In this document: positions 11,200 to 21,522 of the stretch, one piece after another
How positions within the stretch are numbered: the stretch's first letter is position 1
Layout: every line of letters starts with the position of its first letter
Source of the DNA: Hedera helix
Taxonomy: Eukaryota; Streptophyta; Magnoliopsida; Apiales; Araliaceae
Length of the DNA stretch: 64,000 nt
Direction: 5' to 3'
Assembly: GCA_947179155.2 (NCBI GenBank)
Contig: OX359264.1
Span: 1,121,001 to 1,185,000, forward strand
The notes under the pieces: model-generated
Databases searched by the model: none
What the model was told of the DNA's origin: nothing
Seen by the model: the letters and a program-made list of their open reading frames with translations, nothing else
Translations under genes and position numbers: made by a program

Positions 11200-12861
11200 T
11201 GGTGTGATGTCGCAAGCACCCAAAAATAAAATCTTACTTTTAAAAAATAAATATGTAGTAGTGTAAGCAAGAGTCGATCCCACAGAGAATGATTATTTAA
11301 TTTTATGTTTTTGTAAATAAAAATTGGGGGTTTTTTTTTTTAATCAAAGAAATAGTTTAAATAAAATTAACTAAAATAATTATGCAAGTAATTTAATGAA
11401 ATAAACGATGAGAAAAAGCCTTGGTTTAAGTTAATATCCACCATCAAGAATTTACAACTGATCACTGATGAAAAAATAAATCAATTAATATTTTGAAGAT
11501 TGACCGTAGAAAGAACTACTCGCAGGTGGAATAGTTTTTCTCTTCTCTCCTTAATTTTAGATAAGTAGAGCCACGTGGTCTAAATACCCTTACTATTAAA
11601 CAACCTCCGGCACGTGCTAAAGATTTAATTTAATAGCAGCATAAAGAATTAGAGAGATCGTTGAACTAAACAACACAAGCCACGTGTTTGCATTTAATTT
11701 AGATGAATATTCTTCCTAAGATAAAATAATCTTTTGATCTGCAAAACAATTATTAAACTTAGTTGCTTCAAAAATAGCAGTAGATTAATATGAATAATAA
11801 ACTAGTAGCGCTCCTAGCAATTAAACAAATCAATCATAAAATTAAGCATAGAAGAATATTCAATAATCAAAATATAAATTGAACAATTAAAATAAATTAG
11901 ATCTCACAGTGGATAAATCTTGATGGCTTCAATCACTTAAACCAAGAAAAATAATTTAACTACTCAAAATTGTAGAGAACACTAAAGAATGGAAGAGAGA
12001 ATTTTTATTCTAAGAAAAGTTGTGTCTTACAATGTGTCTCAAGCCCTCTATTTATAGGCTCCATAAACCTCCTAACTTGTCCAAACCCTAATAGGATTTA
12101 CAATTAAAAATAAAAGAAAAGTAAAATAATTATTTTCCTAACCCTAGTTGGAATTAAAATCCAATTTGGAATCAAAAAGTAGCAAAATCCCGAAATAATT
12201 CTGTTTTGGCCAATTTCCGCGCAAACAAACAAGGCCTAACGCGCTTTTGACCGGTCAACGCACGCTGCCGTGCCTGTGACGTCAGCAGGGAAGCCGCGCG
12301 CATTGCGCGGTCACTATTATCTTGAAACGACGTCGTTTTGTTTCCCTCGGCGCCTGCTTCGTCAGCTTCTTCTCGCGCATCGCGCGGAGGTTTTCTATTT
12401 CTGCTGAAACGGCGTCGTTTCGTTCTGTGTCTACTGCACCTTTTCCGCGCCATGCGCGGTCGCCACTTTTTCGGGAAATTACGGAAATGCCATTCCGCTG
12501 CTAATTTACCAATTTGCCACTTGATCTTTGCTGAATTTACGAAATTGCCCCCAAAGCTTATTTTTCCTACAAAAATAAATATAAATTAATTAAAAATAAA
12601 TAAAAATAATATAAAATTACTAAAAATAATAAAAATTCATAATAATAAATAAAACACTTAAAACACTAAAAATAAATAAAAACACATAAATAAAAAGAAA
12701 TATAAAAATACTACCAAATTACCTAAATTAACATAAATTAACTAAAATTCTATAAAACCTATTAAAACCAAAATAAACTAAATAATTAAACATTTAAGCA
12801 CACAATAAATATAAAAACTAAATATTAGGGAATACAAATAGCATATAATTTAGTCCTATCA
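11200..12861 (-). repeat. Athila-like 3' LTR
   Basis: On the plus strand it begins TGGTGTGATGTCGC and ends AGTCCTATCA. It is almost identical to 19713-21373. A TATA-like TATTTATA (TATAAATA on the minus strand) is at 12049-12056. The arginine-rich 93-codon open frame at 12172-12453 comes from its GC-rich block and is not believed to be a gene. Confidence 0.93.
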
Positions 12862-12876
12862 AATACCCCCACACTT
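12862..12876 (-). other. polypurine tract of the Athila-like element
   Basis: The minus strand reads AAGTGTGGGGGTATT immediately upstream of the 3' LTR, the expected priming site for plus-strand DNA synthesis. Confidence 0.75.
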
Positions 12877-14218
12877 AGCTTTTTGCTCGTCCTCGGGCAA
12901 AACAAAAATAAAAATTAAGAATAATAACCAAACTACTTACTTGAGCAACAGAGCAATATAAATTTCAACATCAGCCTCAAAGAATTTTTAAATGATAACT
13001 CAAAGAAAATTTCAAAACCATGCGAAATCTAGAACTTTAATATATTTATTAATCTTACTCTACTCAAGATCTTTTGTGTGTGTGAATCCAAATGTATCAA
13101 ACTAATTAAAACTCAGATAAATTTCAGTCATTGATTACCTTATAAAAGATATATAATAAAACTCAATATATTTATTTTTCACATCACTTTCAGTTAATAC
13201 AGTCAATATAATCGGAAGATCAAAAGGTTTTTAATTAATGAAACACACTAGGATTATCAATATTAATTTTTTTTCAAATATTTTTTTTTCCAATTTTTTT
13301 CCTTTTAATGGGTGCATTTTATGCTCCATCCCATTTTTTTTTCTTCCTATTTTTTTTCTTCTTTCACGGTGAGTGCATTTTATGCTCCATCTCACCATCG
13401 AGTGCGTTTTACGCTCCATCTCGCTTTTTCATGTGTTTATGAGTGAGTGCGTTTTACGCTCCATCTCAACCCACCACAAGATTTTTCCTTCAATAATAAT
13501 CCTAGAAAAATTACCTAAATCATCTCCTCCAAATTATATTTTGCCTTATATTTTCACTTCAAATAATGATCAAATAAGATATAGAGTTCAAAAATGTCTT
13601 CCATAAGCATTTAAAACTTTCTCTTAATTAAAACTGGCTCAAACAAATGGATATAAGTGCATAAAAATTTTAAAGATCTCAAACAAAGTAATTATCAATA
13701 AAAAGTCAAAATTCAGACTAAGCAAAAATTTATCATTTTTTCAAGAGTTATTAAATAAAAATCAAAATTTTATCATTGGCTAAAAATTTAAAATCCAATT
13801 AACTCATTGCTCAAGTGACTCATCCTAAAAAAATATATATATATATAAAAACTCCCCCATTTTCGTAGGAAATACGGTTACACTTAGCATGTGCAACAAG
13901 CCTTTAAACCCCAAGTGGACGAGTTTTGTCTCGTGAGGGTTTGCAGTGAATTTACCCACAAAATTCAAAATTTCAATTTTTTTTTTTTTTATTTTAAAAT
14001 ATGACCTAAAAATAACAAAAAAAATAACAAAAAAAATCCTAAATCCCTTCCCCCACACTTAAAATTTACATTGTCCCCAATGTAAAGTAAAATGCAAAGA
14101 AAAAGCAAAAATAACTATAAAAAGAAAAAAGGAAAAGAAATGCAAATCTGATTTATTGGGTTGCCTCCCAAGCAGCGCCTTTGTTTATTGTACTTGGCTT
14201 GACAGCATGCTTCTCTTC
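12877..14218 (-). other. non-coding tail between integrase and 3' LTR
   Basis: Athila elements often carry an envelope-like frame here; none is present. The stretch is AT-rich and holds four dispersed copies of a TGCATTTTATGCTCCATCTC-like motif between about 13310 and 13470. Confidence 0.6.
13310..13470. repeat. four-copy short repeat, TGCRTTTTAYGCTCCATC
   Basis: Copies start near 13312, 13373, 13400 and 13447. The last two change both variable positions together (GTTTTACG in place of ATTTTATG). Spacing is irregular. Function unknown. Confidence 0.75.
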
Positions 14219-15717
14219 TCAAGTAGTATAAATTGGATCCTCAAGGTCGAAATTAGCCGCGTCTTCTTTGTGAAAATTTGCATGAAAATGCTTGAGTCTA
14301 TGGCCATTCACCTTGATTACTTTAGAAGTTTCCAAACTTTGAATTTCAACTGCACCATGTGGAAAAACATTAGTAACAACAAAAGGTCCAATCCATCGAG
14401 AACGTAACTTACCTGGAAACAACCGAAGTTGAGATTGGTATAAAAGAACTTTCTCGCCAATCTTGAATTCTTCCTCGAGATCATCTTGTCATGAAAAGCC
14501 TTTGTTTTCTCCTTGTAAATTCGCGCACTTTCATACGCATAATTGCGAATTTCTTCTAACTCTTGTAGCTGCAACTTCCTATGTTCTCCACTTTCACTTA
14601 TCTTCATATTGAAACTCTTAATAGCCCAATAAGCTTTGTGTTCTAGCTCCACAGGTAAGTGACATGGTTTCCCAAATACTAATCTGTACGGTGACATACC
14701 AATAGGCGTTTTATAAGCTGTCCTATACGCCCATAAAGCATCATCCAATCGTAAACTCCAATCTTTTCTGCTCGGATTGACTGTCTTTTCAAGAATGGAC
14801 TTAATTTCTCTGTTTGACACTTCCGCTTGTCCATTAGTTTGCGGATGGTATGCAGTCGACACCTTATGAGTGACATGGTATTTTTTCAACAAAGCTTCCA
14901 CAGTTCGATTGCAAAAATGAGTGCCTCGATCACTTATTAGAGCTCTAGGAACTCCAAATCTGCAAAATATGTTAGTACGGAGAAAATCTGCAACCACTTT
15001 AGAATCGTTAGTCCTTGTGGCCTTGGCTTCCACCCATTTTGAAACATAATCGACAGCAAGTAAAATATAAACATTACCGAACGACACAGGAAATGGTCCC
15101 ATAAAGTCAATACCCCAAACATCAAAGATTTCACAAAATAGTATGGGGGTTTGCAACATTGCATTTCGTTGGGATATATTACCTGTCTTTTGACAATTGC
15201 AACACGACTTGCAGAACAAATATGAATCTTGGAATAGAGATGGCCAATAAAACCCACAGTCAAGCACTTTTCTTGCTGTCCTCTTAGATCCAAAGTGACC
15301 TCTACACGCATATGAATGACAAAAAGTGAGAATAGGATCAATTTCAGTTTCAGGGACGCATCTTCGAATTACTTGGTCCGCACAATGTTTCCATAAGTAG
15401 GGATCATCCCACACGTAGTACTTTGCTTCACTTTTTAGTTTATCCCTTTGAGCTTTAGACAAATTAGAAGGCAAAATGTTAGTAACCAAATAATTGACAA
15501 TATTTGCATACCAAGGTGATTTTTTATATACAGAGAACAATTGTTCCTCAGGAAACGTCTCTTGTAGAGGAAGCTCATCTTGCACATTCGTCAAACGACT
15601 TAAGTGATCTGCAACCCTATTTTCTGTCCCTTTTTTGTCCTTTATCTCCAAATCGAATTCACTTAAGAGAAGTATCCATCTTAGTAACCTTGGTTTTGCC
15701 TTTTTCTTTGTCATCAA
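14219..15717 (-). pseudogene. Athila-like pol C-terminal part: RNase H end and integrase
   Basis: A continuous frame runs from 15717 into integrase. It contains the His/Cys zinc-binding segment (HSYACRGHFGSKRTARK with CKSCCNCQKTG), then the catalytic triad in GIDFMGPF, SDRGTHF and NGQAEVSNREIK. A one-base length change near 14470 shifts the frame, and the C-terminal domain (LRSRWIGPFVV to DPIYTT) continues in another frame down to about 14219. Upstream it is joined in the same frame to RT/RNase H but separated by an in-frame TGA at 15775-15777. Probably inactive as it stands. Confidence 0.85.
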
Positions 15718-15774
15718 ATAACGAAGAGCTGCATGATCAAAATAAATAATAACTTTAGTACCAAGCAGATAAGA

Positions 15775-17820
15775 TCAAAATTTTTCTAAAGCAAAAACGA
15801 CAGCTAAAAGTTCTTTTTCAGTGGTCGAATAATTTCTCTGCGCATCGTTCAAGGTCCTCGAAGCATAATAAATTGCATGAGATGCTTTCCCAACTTTTTG
15901 ACCCAAAACAGCTCCTACTGCATAATCACTCGCGTCGCACATAATCTCGAAAGGTATGGCCCAATTTGGAGGTTGAATAACTGGAGTAGAGGTCAACAAT
16001 TCCTTCAACTTATCAAACGCTGTCTTACACTCCTTGTCAAAATTGAAATCTGCATCCTTTTGTAGCAGTTTGCATAGGGGTGATGCTATCTTGGAAAAAT
16101 CTTGTATGAATCTCCGGTAAAAACCTGCATGTCCAAGAAAAGAACGCACTTCCCGCACACTAGTGGGATAAGGTAGAGACTGAATAATATCAATTTTTGC
16201 TTTATCTACTTCAATTCCCTTAGATGAAACAACATGACCCAAAACTATACCTTGTTCAACCACGAAATGACATTTTTCAGAATTTAGTACAAGGTTAGTG
16301 TCTATGCATCTTTGAAGAACAAGTGTAAGGTTGTGCAAACAATTATCAAAAGAGTCCCCATGAACTGTAAAATCGTCCATAAAAACTTCCATGATATGCT
16401 CAATATAATCGGAAAATATACTAACCATACACCTTTGGAAAGTAGCGGGGGCGTTGTAAAGTCCAAACGGCATACGACGATATGCAAAAGTCCCAAATGG
16501 GCATGTGAACGTCGTCTTTTCTTGATCCTCTGGAGCAATTGCAATTTGAAAATAACCTGAATAACCATCAAGAAAACAATAATAAGAATGACCAGCTAAT
16601 CGTTCAAGCATTTGACCAATAAAAGGTAAAGGAAAGTGGTCTTTTCGGGTTACAGCATTTAATTTTCTATAATCTATACAAACCCGCCACCCATTTTGAA
16701 TACGGGTGGAAATTAACTCATCATTCTGATTTTTGACCACAGTTATGCCCGTCTTTTTAGGAACTACTTGAACTGGGCTAACCCAACTGCTATCCGAAAT
16801 AGGGTAAATCATGCCAACTTCAAGAAGCTTTTGAATCTCTTTTTTCACCACATCCATCATGGGTGGATTTAGTCTTCTTTGTGGTTGACGGGTAGGTTTC
16901 GCTCCTTCTTCAAGTAAGATACGATGCATGCATGTTGACGGACTTATTCCCTTGATATCAGCAATTGTCCAACCAATGGCCTTCTTATGCTCCTTAAGAA
17001 CTCGCACGAGTTGTTCTTCTTGGGAGGTACTTAGTTTATTGGAGATGATCACTGGCGATGTCGTTTCTTCTCCAAGGAAAACATATTTGAGATGATCAGG
17101 TAGGGCCTTCAATTCTGGAGTAGGTGACTGCAAAGCAGATGGTAAAGATTTTTTGTTAGACACTTGTAGATCAATAACAGGAACGTTACCTGCGTTTGGA
17201 GAATCATTTAGTCTGGCAATAACATCCTTCAATTCCCTGGTTAAGGCGAACTCTTTTTCCTCCTCTAGATTCTGACTGATTGTCGTTTCTACTGCATCCT
17301 TTCCATCAAGTTCAAAAATTTCCTGTGCTAATGAGTCAATCACATCAATAGAATAAACAGGATTATCATCATTAGGATATTTCATGGCATCATAAATATT
17401 AAACTGCACAACATCGCCATCAAATTCCATTGTAAGTGTACCACTATGAACATCTATCTTGGTTTTGGATGTCTTTAAGAAAGGTCTTCCTAACAAAATA
17501 GGAGCATTGTGATCACCATTCTCCATATCAAGCACATAAAAATCAGTAGGAAAAATCAAATTATTTACCTGCACAAGGACATCCTCTATTATACCTTTAG
17601 GATAGGCATTAGATCTGTCAGCCAACTGAATCACCGTGCCAGTTTTATTCAACGGTTCAAGGTTCAAAGAAGCATATATAGAATATGGCATGACATTAAT
17701 AGATGCTCCTAAGTCTAACATGGCTTGTTCAAATCTAGTGGCACCTATCTTACAAGGGATAGTAAACATTCCTGGATCTTGGCACTTTGTAGGAAGTTTT
17801 CTTTGAATCACGACAGACAC
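15775..17820 (-). pseudogene. Athila-like pol N-terminal part: protease, RT, RNase H
   Basis: A 681-codon open frame. The protease active site DLGASINVMP is near residue 36, with ILLGRPFL after it. Reverse transcriptase runs from YRKLNAVTRKDHFPLPF through CPFGTFAYRRMPFGL to the catalytic FMDD near residue 480. RNase H starts at FEIMCDASDYAVGAVL. The frame stops at TGA 15775-15777, a position where the downstream frame continues unbroken; a C-to-T change at a CpG would explain it. At its start it is out of frame with gag by one base in an A-rich run near 17823. Confidence 0.88.
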
Positions 17821-19604
17821 ATTTTTCCTACTTTTACCTTTTCATACCTTTTGAGTGCTTGTTTTCTCTTGTGTGTACATAATTCTTTTAGAAATCTAGC
17901 AAAGCGAGGTACTTGTTTGATTGCATCTAACAATGGAATTTTTACCTCGCATTGATGAAAAGTTTCATATAAATCTGAATCTTTCTCATATTTTGTTTTT
18001 TCTGTTAAAGCTAGAGGAAAAGGGGGTACCGGTTTATACTCAGAGAGAGGTGGAAATTTATGCTTAGGGGTACCATTATCGACTAGAACATTGTCGTCCT
18101 CTTGACTGTTGTCTATCTCCTTATTATCCACTTCAACTTTGCTTTGGTCTTTTGATGCAGACTCTGGCTTTGCTGGAGTTTCGATCTCTTTACCACTTCT
18201 CAAAGTGATTGCACTTGCGTTTTCTCTTGGATTCACCACCGTTTGAGAGGGTAATTTTCCAGAACCTTGCGCCTCTAATCGACTAATTGCAGTTGCTAGT
18301 TGTCCTATTTGTGTTTCCAAATTCTGCATATTCGCCTTCGTTTCATGTCGAAACTGCAAATTTTCCTGTTGAAATTGTAAAGTATCCTTTTGAAATTGTA
18401 CAGTGTTAGTACTAATTTGTTTAACCAAATCCTCTAAAGACAAATTAGAGTTAGATGATTGGCCCTGTTGTTTGTTGGGATATGGCTGCTTGTATTGTTG
18501 GTAGCTTGCAAAGTGTGAATTTGTGGGTTGATTTCCTTGTGGATGTCCATAGCTGAAATTAGGATGATCTCTCCAACCTGAGTTGTATGTGTTTGAGTAG
18601 GGATCATATCTTCTTTGTGGTTGACCAGGAAAACCACCTGCTGCATTTACTTGTTCATAGGACTCCTCTTGAAGAGTGGGGCACATATCTGTTGGATGTC
18701 CTACTACCGCACAAATCCCACAAGTTTTTACTTGTTGTGTATTACCTACAGCCATTTGACGAACAACGGAGGTTAGACTATCAATTCGTTGCTCAAGGGA
18801 AGAAATATTTACCTCATTGACATTTTTGGATGAAAAATCAAGCCTAGTGCCAAATTGTTGGGAGTTAGCAGCCATGTTTGCAATTAAATTCCTTGCAGCT
18901 TCGGGCGTTTTGTCCACCAAAGCGTCTCCACTAGCAGCATCAATCATGCTTCTATCAGTAGACATGAGTCCCTCATAGAAGTATTGGATTAGGAGTTGTT
19001 CGCTGATTTGATGGTGGGGGCAGCTTGCACATAATTTCTTGAACCGTTCCCAATACTCGTACAGGGATTCTCCATGGTTCTGCCTCACACCACAAATTTC
19101 TTTTCGTATGCTGGCCGCCCTTGACGCTGGGAAATATTTCTCCAAGAATAATCTCTTCACCTCTTCCCATGTGGTTATACTTCCGGATGGTAGATAGTAG
19201 AGCCAATCTTTAGCCAAATTTTTCAACGAGAATGGAAAGGCTCGTAATTTGATCTGTTCTTCAGTCACTCCGGGTGGTTTCATGCTCGTGCATACCACAT
19301 GAAATTCTTTTAAGTGTTTATGCGGGTCTTCACCTGCAAGTCCATGAAAAGTGGGCAAAAAATGTATTAGACCGGACTTTAACTCAAAAGAAGTGTTAAC
19401 ATCTAAATTGGGAAAAGTGATGCATAAAGGTTGTTGATTCAAATCTGGGGCCGCCAGTTCCTTCAAGGTTCGATTTCCAGCCATGTTGTCTTTTGCTTCA
19501 AGATTTGTTTGTCCTTCTTTCCTTAAGCCGCACAAAGTTCTTTCGATTTCTGGATCAAACCTTAAATCACTTTGATTAGTAGAACGAGTTATGGTCATAA
19601 ACAA
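17808..19604 (-). CDS. Athila-like gag polyprotein (598 codons)
   Basis: Intact open frame. The capsid-type retrotransposon-gag domain covers roughly residues 60-250 (FHGLAGEDPHKHLKEF, LRAFPFSLKNLAKDWLYYLP, SITTWEEVKRLFLEKYFP, HGESLYEYWERFKKLCASCP). A single CX2CX4HX4C zinc knuckle (CGICAVVGHPTDMC) follows near residue 300, then a Gln/Asn/Tyr-rich linker and a charged stretch. It would form the particle that packages element RNA. The start is the first Met after the primer site and leader. Gag and pol are usually one frame in this lineage; here pol begins in a different frame, which I read as a one-base length change rather than programmed shifting, although it lies in a homopolymer and could also be a sequencing error. 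Confidence 0.88.
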   Translation of the reverse strand: MFMTITRSTNQSDLRFDPEIERTLCGLRKEGQTNLEAKDNMAGNRTLKELAAPDLNQQPLCITFPNLDVNTSFELKSGLIHFLPTFHGLAGEDPHKHLKEFHVVCTSMKPPGVTEEQIKLRAFPFSLKNLAKDWLYYLPSGSITTWEEVKRLFLEKYFPASRAASIRKEICGVRQNHGESLYEYWERFKKLCASCPHHQISEQLLIQYFYEGLMSTDRSMIDAASGDALVDKTPEAARNLIANMAANSQQFGTRLDFSSKNVNEVNISSLEQRIDSLTSVVRQMAVGNTQQVKTCGICAVVGHPTDMCPTLQEESYEQVNAAGGFPGQPQRRYDPYSNTYNSGWRDHPNFSYGHPQGNQPTNSHFASYQQYKQPYPNKQQGQSSNSNLSLEDLVKQISTNTVQFQKDTLQFQQENLQFRHETKANMQNLETQIGQLATAISRLEAQGSGKLPSQTVVNPRENASAITLRSGKEIETPAKPESASKDQSKVEVDNKEIDNSQEDDNVLVDNGTPKHKFPPLSEYKPVPPFPLALTEKTKYEKDSDLYETFHQCEVKIPLLDAIKQVPRFARFLKELCTHKRKQALKRYEKVKVGKMCLS

Positions 19605-19689
19605 GTAAAGAAATAAAAATAACTACGAAAAATGACTAAAATAAAATAAAAATAAATAAGAAAAAAAACACAAAAATAAATAAATCAAT

Positions 19690-19707
19690 TCCCCGGCAAC
19701 GGCGCCA
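19690..19707 (-). other. primer-binding site of the Athila-like element
   Basis: The minus strand reads TGGCGCCGTTGCCGGGGA five bases inside the 5' LTR, the tRNA-Asp-type primer site typical of Athila elements. Confidence 0.88.
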
Positions 19708-19712
19708 AAATT

Positions 19713-21373
19713 TGGTGTGATGTCGCAAGCACCCAAAAATAAAATCTTACTTTTGAAAAATAAATATGTAGTAGTGTAAGCAAGAGTCGATCCCACAGAA
19801 AATGATTATTTCATTTTATGTTTTTGTAAATAAAAACTGGGGTTTTTTTTTTGAATCAAAGAAATAGTTTAAATAAAATTAACTAAAATAATTATGCAAG
19901 TAATTTAATGAAATAAACGATGAGAAAAAGCCTTGGTTTAAGTTAATATCCACCATCAAGAATTTACAACTGATCACTGATGCAAAAATAAATCAATTAA
20001 TATTTTGAAGATTCACCGTAGAAAGAACTACTCGTAGGTGGAATAGTTTTTCTCCTCTCTCCTTAATTTTAGATAAGTAGAGCCACGTGGTCTAAATACC
20101 CTTACTATTAAACAACCTCCGGCACGTGCTAAAGATTTAATTTAATAGCAGCATAAAGAATTAGAGAGATCGTTGAACTAAACAACACAAGCCACGTGTT
20201 TGCATTTAATTTAGATGAATATTCTTCCTAAGATAAAATAATCTTTTGATCTGCAAAACAATTATTAAACTTAGTTGCTTCAAAAATAGCAGTAGATTAA
20301 TATGAATAATAAACTAGTAGCGCTCCTAGCAATTAAACAAATCAATCATAAAATTAAGCATAGAAGAATATTCAATAATCAAAATATAAATTGAACAATT
20401 AAAATAAATTAGATCTCACAGTGGATAAATCTTGATGGCTTCAATCACTTAAACCAAGAAAAATAATTTAACTACTCAAAATTGTAGAGAACACTAAAGA
20501 ATGGAAGAGAGAATTTTTATTCTAAGAAAAGTTGTGTCTTACAATGTGTCTCAAGCCCTCTATTTATAGGCTCCATAAACCTCCTAACTTGTCCAAACCC
20601 TAATAGGATTTACAATTAAAAATAAAAGAAAAGTAAAATAATTATTTTCCTAACCCTAGTTGGAATTAAAATCCAATTTGGAATCAAAAAGTAGCAAAAT
20701 CCCGAAATAATTCTGTTTTGGCCAATTTCCGCGCAAACAAACAAGGCCTAACGCGCTTTTGACCGGTCAACGCACGCTGCCGTGCCTGTGACGTCAGCAG
20801 GGAAGCCGCGCGCATTGCGCGGTCACTATTATCTTGAAACGACGTCGTTTTGTTTCCCTCGGCGCCTGCTTCGTCAGCTTCTTCTCGCGCATCGCGCGGA
20901 GGTTTTCTATTTCTGCTGAAACGGCGTCGTTTCGTTCTGTGTCTGCTGCACCTTTTCCGCGCCATGCGCGGTCGCCACTTTTTCGGGAAATTACGGAAAT
21001 GCCATTCCGCTGCTAATTTACCAATTTGCCACTTGATCTTTGCTGAATTTACGAAATTGCCCCCAAAGCTTATTTTTCCTACAAAAATAAATATAAATTA
21101 ATTAAAAATAAATAAAAATAATATAAAATTACTAAAAATAATAAAAATTCATAATAATAAATAAAACACTTAAAACACTAAAAATAAATAAAAACACATA
21201 AATAAAAAGAAATATAAAAATACTACCAAATTACCTAAATTAACATAAATTAACTAAAATTCTATAAAACCTATTAAAACCAAAATAAACTAAATAATTA
21301 AACATTTAAGCACACAATAAATATAAAAACTAAATATTAGGGAATAAAAATAGCATATAATTTAGTCCTATCA
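19713..21373 (-). repeat. Athila-like 5' LTR
   Basis: 1661 bp, nearly identical to 11200-12861. The GC-rich block at about 20795-20990 lies upstream of the TATA box in the direction of transcription. A start of transcription just below 20560 would leave a leader running into the primer site at 19707. Confidence 0.93.
20561..20568 (-). promoter_or_regulatory. TATA box of the Athila-like element
   Basis: TATAAATA on the minus strand, within CTATAAATAGAGGGC. Upstream of it lies the GC-rich block with ACGACGTCGT palindromes. Confidence 0.6.
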
Positions 21374-21522
21374 GTTAATGTATGTGCTCTATATATGTAT
21401 GAATCCTACATGTCTTCATCTCTGGTCTAAAGGTAGTTTCTATCTTGTTTATGGATGCGTCTCCTCACTAATGCTAACACATAGAGCACATTCATTTATT
21501 TCAAGAAAATTTTGGCAACACC

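Larger units (their letters stand above)
11200..21373 (-). mobile_element. near-complete Athila-like Ty3/gypsy retrotransposon
   Basis: A 10.17-kb element read on the minus strand: 5' LTR 19713-21373, primer site, gag, pol (protease, RT, RNase H, integrase), non-coding tail, polypurine tract, 3' LTR 11200-12861. A perfect 5-bp target duplication GTTAA flanks it at 11195-11199 and 21374-21378. By eye the two LTRs differ by about ten substitutions and a few indels in 1.66 kb, so the insertion is young. The gag profile and tRNA-Asp-type primer site fit the Athila lineage, but there is no envelope-like reading frame after integrase. Three small lesions interrupt pol; details are in the component entries. 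Confidence 0.92.

Noticed and set aside
12172..12453. 93-codon arginine-rich frame, repeated at 20684-20965
   Set aside because: It lies in the U3 GC-rich block of both Athila-like LTRs, so its presence in two copies reflects the LTR pair and not conservation of a protein.
13300..13480. CRISPR-like array
   Set aside because: Four short motifs at irregular spacing inside a plant retrotransposon; no uniform spacers, and CRISPR is not expected in a plant nuclear genome.
17795..17830. Programmed ribosomal frameshift between gag and pol
   Set aside because: Related Athila-like elements usually have one continuous gag-pol frame, and the site is a plain A run without a convincing downstream structure; a one-base length change is simpler.
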